Assembly (NCBI GenBank): GCA_904066235.2
Contig: CAJFCV020000003.1
Location: 3,658,001-3,722,000, forward strand
Length of the DNA: 64,000 nt
Direction of reading: 5' to 3'
Source of the DNA: Bursaphelenchus xylophilus
Lineage: Eukaryota > Nematoda > Chromadorea > Rhabditida > Aphelenchoididae
Shown: piece after piece, positions 1 through 10,706 of the stretch
Layout of the letters: every line of letters starts with the position of its first letter
How positions within the stretch are numbered: position 1 is the stretch's first letter
Made by a program: the position numbers and the translations under genes
Notes under the pieces: generated by a model
What the model was told of the DNA's origin: nothing
The model's database searches: none
What the model saw: only the letters and a program-made list of their open reading frames with translations

Positions 1-667
1 CCGTTTTGGGAGGGGTTCTCCGTCGAGAGTCGACTCATCTGACGGAGACTTGGGCATTTTCTCAAGTTTGTTGTAAATACCACGACCAATGGTTTGCCCT
101 CCTTCACATTAGGTCTGAAATTTAGGTAAATTAATTATTCCAACAAGTCTCGCCAATTAAACGCGAGAAATTCGCTCAAAATCCCATCAATAGATTGGTG
201 GGAAGTGCCAAGGATAATATGAGACTAATGTTTGATCAATTTTCAACCTAGAACACAGGGATAACCCGTCAATTGGATGGGGCAGACCGCACCACTAACC
301 ACAACTTATTTTGCAGCGGAAAAAATCCAAACGTACGAACACGACGAAGTGTCAGCAGACGGGTTATCGATTTTTGACACTTCGTCAGCTCCGTAAATGG
401 GACAGTTTTTCGTCGGCATTGGTAAAATACGTTTGAAAAAAACGCGTTTGTTATCAATCTTCGTTTATTTTTAGACCGTTTCGTTACAAACTTTAGGGAA
501 AAATTTGGTTTATCAGGCATCTTATAAAAAAGATGTTTGTTTTATACTATAAAATGTCAGTCAAACTGTAAATCGCTTTACTGTAACGTAAAACAGTGCG
601 AATGATGGCATGCCATGTAAGAAGTCTACGTAATCTTTGTTTATTTTGTGTAATTGTTATTCTTCAG
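1..667. other. No supportable gene; AT-rich flank
   Basis: One 83-codon open frame lies on the minus strand (269-520), but it has no recognisable domain, no signal peptide and no splice partner. The stretch is best read as intergenic DNA downstream of the secreted-protein gene that ends at 668. Confidence 0.5.
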
Positions 668-1762
668 TTATAATTGGTCTCCAGGGCACTCGGATGCCGA
701 TGTAGTTCTTGTTTGAAGGCTGAAAGTGAGGTGAATTACAGAGTCCAACTCAAAGATCTTTTGTACCTTATTTTCGCTGGGATCGGTTCGTTTTCCAAGG
801 TTTGTGTGTAGTTTGTGTTGATGGAGATTTGGGTTATCGAATCTTTGCGTAGCTGAAAATTGAGGTCATTTTAGGCGTTTTAATTAAAAAATTTTGAAGG
901 AATACACACTTGATTGCTCCTGATATTCAGAGTGAGTTCGATTGGGGCTGATTTGAGTCTGAATTCGTTGAGGGACTTGGCAATGGCATGTACAATATGA
1001 GTGGAGAGTGTTGTGTACTCGTCGGTGTTTGGAATTTCATTTATTATACTCTAAATAGTATAGCCTAACCTTAACAAACTTTGCAGAGCTAATAATTGAC
1101 AAGTCTATCAATTTTCAAAATCTAAAAAATTAACCTTACTATGTCACAATTGGTGAATTCCAATGAAAATGGTCGAATTATCAGCTTCTCTAACACGGGA
1201 TTCGATCCTTTTAAATTCTTGATGCATTCTCTGTAGAAATCTCCGATTGAAGTTAGGTTCAGACTTCTAGCGACATCAGTGTTAATCGAGACAGATAGCG
1301 TTGTATTGACCAAGCCGGATTCGTCTTTTGTTATCGGAACTGTAAGGTTTCCTTTGTCGCTGTAGAAGTCTTCGAGGTAGTAGGTTTGTTGTACAGCCAC
1401 AGGAGTCGGTTGTTCTGTGGTTAGAGTAGGTAATGGGGTGTTGAAATCAGGTGTTTCCGAGGTGTGATGCTGAGTGGATGTTTCTAAATATTACGACGTA
1501 TTTCAGAATAGCTGAAAACTTAAATCTGCATTGAAATCGCAAAAAATGCGCTTGAAATTATATTTACAATGGTAAATAGGAATCACAAGGTAAAAACATG
1601 GGCCATACCTTCCGCAATTTTGGTTTCCTCAATATAATCTCCTTCTCCATGGTCGACTAGTGTTGTAGTTCCATTTTCTTGCACTTCATTTTCAGCCAGG
1701 CCCAAAATTCCATGCGCAAAAAGTGTTATCCATAAGCAACACGTGAGATATCCCGCCATCAT
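668..1762 (-). CDS. Unrecognised secreted protein, 5 exons, 258 aa
   Basis: I do not recognise this family. The model joins exons 1762-1609, 1483-1140, 1050-910, 852-767 and 719-668, all with GT donors and TTTAG or TTTCAG acceptors, and it keeps phase throughout (777 nt including TAA). The start is the first of two adjacent ATGs at 1762; the open frame extends upstream only through a TTG. The protein begins with a hydrophobic signal peptide (MMAGYLTCCLWITLFAHG), followed by an acidic stretch, a Ser/Thr/Pro-rich stretch (about residues 52-80) and a possibly repeated beta-type segment (LSVSINTDVARSL, later LTLNIRSN and ITQISINTN). Several N-x-S/T sites fit secretion. A TATAAA-like box lies about 30 nt before the ATG at 1789-1796. 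It lies 262 bp downstream of the glutamate transporter on the same strand, but its own TATA box argues against simple operon expression. Splice sites give good confidence that it is a gene; function is unknown. Confidence 0.75.
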
Positions 1763-1788
1763 GATTAGAATTGAGAACAAGCGGGTCC

Positions 1789-1796
1789 CTTATAAA
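1789..1796 (-). promoter_or_regulatory. TATA-like box of the secreted gene
   Basis: TTTATAAG on the minus strand lies 27-34 nt before the ATG at 1762. The short distance implies a very short 5' UTR. This is inferred from position only. Confidence 0.4.
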
Positions 1797-2024
1797 CAAA
1801 ACTAATCCAAACTTTTTATGTGTTTATTTCATTCCTTGGGACATATTTATGGCCACAATAAAATAAGAAAAAAATTATTAAAGGTTGTTATTTGTGTTGA
1901 AAAGTGATTACAAAAAACGTTTTTAAAAAAGTATCAAATGATTTGAAAATCCGTTAAATAATTATGTACTATTAATCGGGGAGAAATCATCGGTAGATAG
2001 GTTGAGTGGAGTCTATAAATAGCA

Positions 2025-4152
2025 TCAGATCATTGTGGGGGCGGCGTCACCGTTCGAGTATTTCTCTTTTTCCGTTTGTTCGTAGGTTAATAGAGCGCCT
2101 GAAAGTAGTTGTTATTGAAAAGCAAACTAGTTTGGGTTAAAATGGCCTATGTTAGAGAAGCCACTTACTATCAGGTTCGAAAGAATTACTTGGTTTGCTT
2201 GGTCCGGCCTTCTTTTTCTTCGAATCAGTTCGTTCTAGTCGGTCCTTGACGTAATGGTGAACAATACCAGCGCCAAAGGCGTCTCCAACAACATTGATTG
2301 AGGTCCGAATTCGATCTAATAGCCAGTCGACGGCTACGATCAGTGAGACATCTTCTAATGGGAGACCAACGGCTCCGAGGACCAAAAGCATGGTCACAAG
2401 ACCCGCTGATGGCACTGAGGCGGCTCCGATTGAAGCCAACGTGGCTGTTAGACTAAAGGTACAAGGGTAATTGACTTGTTTCTTTATTTTAAAGAGTATT
2501 AAGCGAGTGACTTACCACACAGTAATTACTTGGCCCAAACTCAGCTCAATTCCATTGACTTGCGCGATAAAAATAGCGGCCACTGCTTCATAAAGCGCTG
2601 TGCCATCCTAAAGCAACTTATACACCACTCATATTTATCCTACCATGTTGATAGTTGCTCCCACAGGCAGTACGAATCTTGTTACTCTCTTATCTACGCC
2701 ATTATTCTCCTCCAAGCACTTGAAAGTCATCGGTAATGTTGCTGAACTCGAGCCAGTTCCTAACGCTGTAACCCAGGCTTGAACCAACCCTCTCATATAG
2801 ACAAATGGATTCTTTTTGGTGAGAAGTGTGTACAGAACTGGTAAAGTAATTAGCCCATGAATGGCGAGACCAATAAGAACGGTGACCATGTAAAGAGCAA
2901 GCATTTTTCCGGTTTCGGCGAGATCTGCGATAGCGAGGATTTTGGCCACAACCAAGGACATAATCCCAATCGGCGAGTAGCTAAAAATATAGATAGGATA
3001 GTATTCTGTGCTCTGTTGTAAAAATCGATCAAGTATGAGCAAAACTTACAGCATGAGGTAGTTCACCAAGGTCATAATGACTTTATCCATTCCTTTGAAG
3101 AAGTTGATAACTGGTCGCGCTTCGTCTCTGAGGATACTAAGGACAATTCCGAAGCCCATCGACATCACAATTACTCCTGTAATTTGTAAATTTAGTGTTT
3201 GCCAAAGCCGCAAATTTGTCATAGTAATGTTAGGCTTTCCCAATTTGCTTGGAAATAGCAAGTTTTGGCTCATAAAGGCTGAGATTCGATTGCTTACCAA
3301 GACAATTCATACCGCTGGTGCTCTCTAACGTCGGTTTATTGTAATCGAAGTCTCCGTTCCTCCATTTTCTCATACTTAGCGAGTCATTTTGCGGAGGAAA
3401 TTTGGGTCGCACCTTGACATACTTGGTCTGGGTTTGTTCGAAAGCGGCTTTGATCATGTTGTCTGGGAACATGTTTCTGAAGTATCAAGGTTGTAAGAGT
3501 GGGATTATACTCAATCTTACCTGATGATATCAAGGAAAGTGTCCAAGGTGTTGACTTCGCGCCGGGTAGGTGAACTTGTGTTGACATCCTTGCGAATTTT
3601 CGGATCTCCAGGATGAATCAGTAAGACAAGGATGATTCCGAGCTAAAAATGGGATTAATTCTTGTGATTAGCCTATATTTTTGTAGCTTACAAGTAACAT
3701 ACTAGATTATAAATTAATAAAAATATGGCTTTTTACAACTTACAACGACCGCCATTAAAGTTGTGGCCAAGTAGTAAGCGAGAGATAAAAAGCACATCCT
3801 CCTTGATTGTTTCGCATCCAATTGGGCCATACCTGAATGTTCGATATCCCATTTTAGACCTTCGGAACTCACCAGAAATTAGCGAACAAACAATTAGCGG
3901 TAGAATAGTCAGTTTTAGCATATTCATCAAAATTTCGCCGGGGAATCCAAGAAGAACTATCGTATTTGGATGGGGATCGAATTTTCGGATGATAAATCCG
4001 ACAATTACTCCAACAAAAACTGCGCCAATTGTAAATACCAGAAGGAGATTGTCCTTGAAGACCTTTTTCTAAACAAAAAATTTTTAAAAGTGTAAAATAA
4101 GCTAGATAGTTTAGAATATTATGCATAAATAGTAGCGGCTTACCTTCCCCAT
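2025..4152 (-). CDS. Glutamate/aspartate:Na+ symporter (EAAT family), copy 1, 502 aa
   Basis: This is an excitatory amino acid transporter (SLC1/DAACS family; nematode GLT proteins), which moves glutamate across the plasma membrane with sodium. Ten exons (4152-4144, 4068-3873, 3832-3744, 3642-3521, 3476-3298, 3176-3050, 2980-2644, 2607-2516, 2452-2169, 2098-2025) give 1509 nt in one frame. The first exon codes only for MGK. Visible family motifs are [18 protein letters not shown] in an early transmembrane helix, SSSATLP of hairpin loop 1 (about residues 318-324), NMDGT (about 352-356, split across the exon 7/8 junction) and [17 protein letters not shown]. The Arg in that last motif (about residue 433) is the one that confers acidic amino acid specificity in the family. 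A hydrophilic Lys/Ser-rich tail ends the protein. A full paralogue lies at 14706-18195 with the same exon phases. Family assignment is secure; which GLT orthologue it is cannot be told from this window. Confidence 0.95.
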
Positions 4153-6443
4153 CTTGAACGTTGTTCAAAACAACGGTTGAACAGTCAATGAGCTCGGCTT
4201 AAGTCACAATTTTTTTTGCAAAAGTTGTTTACTATCTGGAAACACAGTAAAATTTTTGCAAAATTGAAAACGATGCTTGAGAGTAAATCCCCGGAAATTT
4301 AAAAATGCGTTTTTATAAAGAATGCGTATTAATTTCCAAAGTGATGTAGGGTCTCGGAAAATAATTTGTTGAGTAAACAAAACGGGTATAATGTTTGAGA
4401 ATGCGAAACATGCGGTCTCGTGTGTGGCGAAAGCATATTTTGAAAAAAAAAATTAAAATTGTGTCTGGAGAAATGAGGCGAAATGTCAGCACGAACGTTC
4501 GGATAATACTGTATGAACTTCGAAAAGAAGTAAGGTACAAGCTATGGTCATCAAAAGGTTGTTAGCTTCAATAATAAATAAAAAACTTTGATTTTCCGAA
4601 CTTAAAATGCACTAAGCGATGCTCGTTGTGTACCACAACAAGTGGAAGTCCAAGAAGTTCGTGTTTGGACCAAAGTTTCTAAAAATCATCCAGCCGTTTT
4701 TCGTTTCAAGCAATTACAAATCATAAGTGCGGAAAAAAAGAAAAATTTTCGAGAAATTCTTTTTATAAAAAATGCCCAGAGGGCCGGGCACACAAAGTGA
4801 CCCTGCCTGATTATTAAAGATCAGCTCGGATTCCCGCCGTCCCGGGAACGCCCTATCTGCAGCTGACACGCGAAAGTCCTTTTCCCCCCACCTTTTTTCA
4901 AGCATTTAGCCCCGCTGAGAGTTTGAGCCGGGCCTAATCAAAAATCGACTTGAGCTCTCATTTCCTTCACCCCCACGGGGAAAAAGTCGGCAAAAGGAAT
5001 AGCCCGAGGGCAAAAATACCTGCCAAAATACGATTAACTCCGCCGTTCAAGTGCCATCTTGAATGAAGGTCGAGAGCGAAAAAAACGAAAAAAAAAAATA
5101 ATTGAGTCTCGGCTTCCTTTCCCGCCACCGGCGGCGAGGGTGGATATCTGGCCAATTGGAAAATAGAGAGCGCTGCGGAGATTTTGGAACATTTTCACGG
5201 TGTTTAGGCACCTTGAATGGAACCGTTGATTAGGTTGGTTCGAGCAGTCTGGGCCGGTTTTGCGAAACAATTAAAATTCGGGTAAATATTGTGTGGAGGG
5301 TTGCAAAGAAATGATATGGGGTTCAGGTGGATTCTGAATGGGAGCTCGTGGTGTTTGTGGGTCTAGATGGGGACAATGAATTGTTGTGGAATGAAAAAAA
5401 GTTGTCTGTGAAAAAAATTTTACTATTAAAAAAGGGAAAGTCTCTCAAAAAGGAGCCAGTGGCAAAGTGTTTGGCCTTTGAAAAAATTCCTGTAACTTGT
5501 TCCAGGAATTGGCGGGAGAAAATGTCACGGTAGTTTAGGGGTACGTGAAGGGCAATTAAGTATACTAAAACAACATGTAACTTCAAGAACAAGCAAAAAA
5601 TGTTTTAATTGAATTTTCGAGAGGTTTCTGGACTTTTTGGCTCTTCAAAAACGTCTTGCAGGCCGTGATAGGGGCAATCACTCAATTGCAGATTGATTTA
5701 TGGCATTTCCAACAAATTTGTAATAACGATAGATCTCCTTGATTTTGGCAAATGGAGGAACCCCCACTTGCCATTGGTCGGAATCTATATCTGAAGAAAT
5801 ATGTGATGATTAAAACCAAGTAACGGCTGCAGGTGTACGCTAGCTAAATTTAGATGACAAATAAAGCAATATTCAAAAAAATTTGACCCCAAATTGACCG
5901 TTTTCCTTCGTTTTCAAAAGTTTATAATGATTGTCAGCAGGTTTGTTTGCCCAGCCGTTTTTATGCAAAATACTTCCAAGAGATTGTTGAGAGGCGTTTG
6001 CTCGGATCTTTTATAAAATTTTCCTCCTTTTTGAAAACCGATATTCAAACGCTTTTCTTCAAATTTCAAAAACGTTTTGAACTTTTAAAGAGCATAAACA
6101 AAATGAAATAAAAAGTTGGCCTTTTCGACCATCGTATTTACGTAAATGTGAATAAGGAGCTGATTTTGACAGTTTCACAAAAAGAAAAAAGTGATGAGTT
6201 TCACACATGTTTGTTTACGTAAAAACGGATGTTTTGTGACGTATGGGACATTTATAGAATTGAGATTGGAAAAGGCGATAGATTATGCGGAATTTAATGT
6301 TGTAGAGCAACATTTGAGAGTGAAAGGTCGGGGATAAAAATTGGCACGTGTGAAAAAATGACAAAAATTACATTGAACCCAAAAATTGACTAGTGGGCCC
6401 CCTGAAATATTGGCTATAAATAGGCTACGTTGTAGAGGAGTTA
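4153..6443. other. Intergenic, no supportable gene
   Basis: Short frames on both strands (such as 4313-4540, 5034-5270 and 5327-5533) show no domain, signal peptide or splice continuity. The segment lies upstream of glutamate transporter copy 1 and probably includes its promoter. A GGGCC...TTGAGCTCTCAT motif at 4930-4968 has a partial match upstream of copy 2 (19160-19200). Confidence 0.5.
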
Positions 6444-8003
6444 CAGTAGTTGACAGCGAATTGTCAATTTTTTTATTTCGTGTGTAACTTCACTCAGACT
6501 CAACAGAATTTGATGAGACCAAGAGCGTTTAAGAGGCTGGGAGACACGCTTCAACCTTATGAAATTGTTTTATTTCATATCGGCCACAGGCATGGTAAAA
6601 ATTTCAAAACAATTTTTTTTGGGGGACAACGAATTGTCAATTTTTACATTTTGAGGCATAAGATCTGAATAAACCAGCATATAAAGACTAGAATGGAGAG
6701 TAATCAGTTGCCAGCAATCATAGAACAGCATACAACGGATTTCAGCCATTAGTATAATCTCCTTCGCTTTCTATAGGTCGGGCACTTGGGGGTGGACCAT
6801 GTACAATATAATGTCAGCCTGGGGGCTTCCTAGGCCGAAATTATCTTATATTCCGGTTTTTTATGGGCGGTTACATCTTACTACGCTAGGGAAAGTCAAA
6901 AAATTACACCTAACGGGTTACACTTGCGCCTTGTTACCTCGAATATATTAATCATGGCCTTTCATACTGTTGGTCAGAGTATCAAAAATCAAAAAATGTC
7001 GCGCATGAAGATCGTTGGAGAAACCTTCTATATTTGAAAACAAACTACACTAAAAGACAAATATTCAGTGCCTTTAACATGTCAGTACCAGCACTCATGG
7101 AAGAGGTATGCAGAGGGAAATATTTGGATTTACATGAATTTTCACGTCGGGTTTGCAACACCCAGAAAAATTCTTATTTCTTCAAGCCTGCAACTTCCAA
7201 GACATTTTATTAGCATATTAGAGATTTTTACAAGCATTAAAAATATTAGTTTTAACGTTTAAAAACGCAGAAGACGCGCAATAAAATGATTAATATACTC
7301 ACCACCCTAGTGTGGCACAAGAATTAATTGGACCGTCAGAATCTCACCAGGAAATTTCAGGGCGTCGAGACAGGTAATGAAATAATTTGTAGAATGTCGT
7401 TAGTTTGGCCGTAAAGGAGGATTAAATGAACCTATGCCCCCTGTCGGCAAAAAAATTATCGATTTTTGGGCGAAACACAGAGTTTAAATGACCAAAAATA
7501 ATATTATCTGACAAATTTTTGACCCGTAGCCCCTCCAAGTTGTAATCCGGTGCAAGTGTGTTAAATATATGCAATAATCTTCCATAAAAAACCGGAATAT
7601 AAGATAATTTCGCCCTAGGAAGGCCCCAGGCTGACATTATATTGTACATGGTCCACCCCCAAGTGCCCGACCTATAGAAAGCGAAGGAGATTATACTAAT
7701 GGCTGAAACCCGTTGTATGCTGTTCTATGATTGCTGGCAACTGATTACTCTCCATTCTAGTCTTTATATGCTGGTTTATTGAGATCTTATGCCTCAAAAT
7801 GTAAAAATTGACAATTCGTTGTCCCCCAAAAAATTTGTTTTGAAATTTTTACCACGCCTGTGGCCGATATGAAATAAAACAATTTCATAAGGTTGAAGCG
7901 TGTCTCCCAGCCTCTTAAACGCTCTTGGTCTCATCAAATTCTGTTGAGTCTGAGTGAAGTTACACACGAAATAAAAAAATTGACAATTCGCTGTCAACTA
8001 CTG
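6444..8003. mobile_element. Long-TIR foldback DNA element, non-coding
   Basis: A 423 bp left arm (6444-6866) is the near-perfect reverse complement of the right arm (7582-8003). Both ends read CAGTAGTTGACAGCGAATTG inward and are flanked by TA (6442-6443 and 8004-8005), the target duplication of Tc1/mariner-type elements. The 715 bp interior has only short frames and no transposase, so the element is non-autonomous. Each arm contains a second, inner copy of GAATTGTCAATTTTT, so repeats are nested within the arm. Confidence 0.85.
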
Positions 8004-8005
8004 TA

Positions 8006-8854
8006 CATTTACACAGATTACAACGAACTAGTGTATAAAAAATAAGTTTTGGAAAATGTGTTTTTGCACAGGGCTGCAGTGTTATGCTCATATTTTTTTG
8101 AAATTTGGCATGCTTGTTCTAAACACAAAATGTATTAGTTCTTGGAAATTAGCCTACGAAAAAGCAAATATCGCAAAAACAACAACTGTGGGAGGAAGAA
8201 ACAACTGATGAAATTGCTGCTTTCTTGCACAACTATCAAGATTGCTCCCTAAAACACTATTAAAACACATAGAAATTTGCCTAAAACGCGGTGATACACT
8301 ATATATGTCTGACATCCAGTTGTAACCCCACGTCCACTCTCACCTTTTCTCCCCAGACCAATAAACTCTAATGACGGAATTTACGGCATTTTTCGCATAT
8401 TTCAAATTCCTTGTGACAATTTCTCACACTCCTGACCGAAATTGTAAATATTACGGCATGTAAATATTAACCTGAAAACATTTGGTTTTTAACAGAAAAC
8501 GTGAGCGACTGACGTCCCCGGAGGGCCTTTTAGCGAGAAGTAAAGGTTTCGTTGTAGTGTTGTGTAATAACTGGTTGTAAATTAGTGCATAAAAAGTTGA
8601 AATATTTTGAGATATTAGTTCAGGTGGTCAGAGTATCAAAATGAAAATAAAAAAAAAGTGATGCATGAAAAAACTATATTTTTTTGAATTTTCGGGTAAT
8701 TTATCTTACTCTAGGTGAATTGCAATGAAAGATGATTCTAGAAAAGTTAGTTGTGATTTAATTTTTAGTGTAAATTATTCCTGGAAGGCCATTTATCATA
8801 AGAACTAAAATATTGGTGATTTATCGTGAAGATAGGAGCAAATCTGTATACTTA
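8006..8854. other. Intergenic, nothing recognised
   Basis: This is AT-rich DNA between two inverted-repeat elements. I see no open frame of useful length, no tRNA fold and no clear repeat here. Confidence 0.4.
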
Positions 8855-9485
8855 CAAGGGAAGTCACTTAAATCACGGATCGATTTTGCGAAACGGCTGA
8901 CACAGCGATGGAAAGAGTGAGACAGTGATATTAAATCTGAAAACCGCTACCTCCACCGGCCTCTGGGAGCCGAGATAATCGATCAACAAGTTTGGCCAAA
9001 TTCCCTCCGAAAAGGTCTCCCTTCCGTAAGCAAAGGGAGGGCGACCCGAATGGTCCGGTGGTCTGGAAGCGCGCTTCCAGGCCTTCACCTTTTGAGGTTC
9101 GAGTCCGCATGGGTCCGGACTTGTGAAATTTCATCGCAAAATATGCAAAAATAGAAAATTTTATTTTACCAGTAAATTTGCTGGATTACAGAGAGTTTGA
9201 TAAATTATCTACAAGTTCGAACCCATGCGGAGTCGAACCTGAAAAGGCAAAGGCCCGGAAGCGCGCTTCCAGACCACCGGACCATTCGGTTCGTTGCCTT
9301 CTTTTTTTCGAAAAGGAGAGCTTTTCGGGGCAACTTTTTTTTGGTCAAACTTGTTGGTTGATTATCTCGGCTCCCAGAGGCCGGTGGAGGTAGCGGTTTT
9401 CAGATTCGATATCCCCATTCCACCCTCCATATTACCGTAACAGTCGTTTTTAAAAATCGATCCGTGACTTAAGTGACTTCCCTTG
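8855..9485. mobile_element. Palindromic MITE with tRNA-like modules in both arms
   Basis: The ends read CAAGGGAAGTCACTTAA inward on both sides and are flanked by TTA, a 3 bp duplication typical of PIF/Harbinger elements. The two arms, about 8855-9130 and 9205-9485, are imperfect reverse complements. Each arm holds a segment with a Pol III A-box-like run (TGGTCCGGTGG) and a B-box-like run (GGTTCGAGTCC), for example at 9041-9117. A 16 bp perfect palindrome (TGGAAGCGCGCTTCCA) lies between them. No protein is encoded. Confidence 0.75.
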
Positions 9486-9955
9486 TTAGCGATACCTAAA
9501 GACAGTGTTGATTTACCCTTATTTGATATCAAAAATCTGTTAGCAATTGCTAATTTGCGCTTTACAATATCTTAAACCGATGCGACTAATTCTAAAATCC
9601 GCTAGAAGGAAAGTTAAACGTTTTGATTCCAAAAGTCAAGGCTCTTGGGGACACTTAAAAAGATTGGAAAACGACAAGATCCTCCCAAAGTACAACGAGA
9701 TTGTAGGGTTTGTTTTTAGAGATTGTAAATACAATTGCATCTTTGGTTTGGAAACACAAGTCTTTTTGAAATCGAGAGCAAAAATACAACTAATAGCAGT
9801 AAAAAGGGCACACCCTAGATGATGCCGAAAACAACGTTCAGTAGCAGGGTTGCACGAACAAAACACCGCCGGCTTTTTTTCATATGTTGGTCAAAAGCGC
9901 GGATTACAACGGTTTTATTCACGGCTTAGAACGGGTTTCCTATGTCATGACTACA

Positions 9956-10234
9956 TATAGGGCTCGTGCTTTATAAGTTTTGTCGGCTTTGCAAAAAAAT
10001 GTTGCAAAAAGGCGTTCAGAATTCGCTCTGAACGCCTTTTTGCAACATCAGTTCAAATCGTGAAAAATCGTGAACTGATTATTGCAAAATCAGTTCACGG
10101 GGTGAACTGATGTTGCAAAAAGGCGTTCACGATTTGAACTGATGTTGCAAAATGGCGTTCAGAGCGAATTCTGAACGCCTTTTTGCAACACTTTTTTGCA
10201 AAGCCGACGAAACTTATAAAGCACGAGCCCTATA
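9956..10234. mobile_element. Compound palindromic MITE
   Basis: The outer ends share ATATAGGGCTCGTGC and run inward as inverted repeats through GTCGGCTTTGC. Inside them lie smaller palindromes built from TTGCAAAAAGGCGTTCAG and TCAGTTCA units, each of which folds back on itself. It has no coding capacity. The terminal TA-rich sequence suggests a TA target site, but the exact duplication cannot be fixed. Confidence 0.75.
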
Positions 10235-10464
10235 TAAGGTCCCAATTTTGAATTTGAAAAGTGTTTTTCCATCTAATCCCCAGAGATAATCATATTGGGA
10301 ACGAAATCCTTTTGTTATCCTTTATTTTTCGTTTCTTTGTGTTTATCAGAATCTCGTTGCAGTGTTCTCAAAAATGGTTGAAGAGACGAACAAAATCGTT
10401 CGTCTGTTCGTGTAACCTCGTTCAGTAGGATCCAGAGCTCTGATTCCACGGTTTATTTCATATA

Positions 10465-10704
10465 CAGAGGCGGACCTGATACAGTGGCAAAAAAAGTACC
10501 ATTTTACATCCAGGAAGTATCAAAAAATGTGGAAAAATACCTCCTTCTCCAAGTGAAAAAACTCCGATTTCAAAAGCGCGTCCGCTCTTTTTGCGAGGGA
10601 AAACGGAGTTTTTTCGTTGGAGAGGGAGGTATTTTGCTACATTTTTTGATACTTTCCAGATACAAAATAGTGCGTTTTTTGCCACTGGATCGACTCCGTC
10701 ACTG
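10465..10704. mobile_element. CAGTGRCGG MITE family, copy 1
   Basis: This is a 240 bp element flanked by TA. Its ends have the form CAGTG-CGGA-TGATCCAG followed by TGGCAAAAAA, and the interior is nearly palindromic (GAAGTATCAAAAAATGT against its reverse complement). It is one of five copies in this window (others at 12766, 17645, 59936 and 60878). Confidence 0.85.
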
Positions 10705-10706
10705 TA

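Noticed and set aside
4140..4152. Start of transporter copy 1 at a later Met instead of the three-codon exon MGK
   Set aside because: The tiny exon is matched by the five-codon first exon (MKTGK) of copy 2 in the same phase, supporting the short first exon.
8855..9485. Functional tRNA genes in the palindrome
   Set aside because: The A and B box-like runs are present but D and anticodon stems do not pair, so only tRNA-like relics are called.
9956..10234. CRISPR-like repeated units
   Set aside because: The units are inverted palindromes without regular unique spacers, and the genome is eukaryotic.
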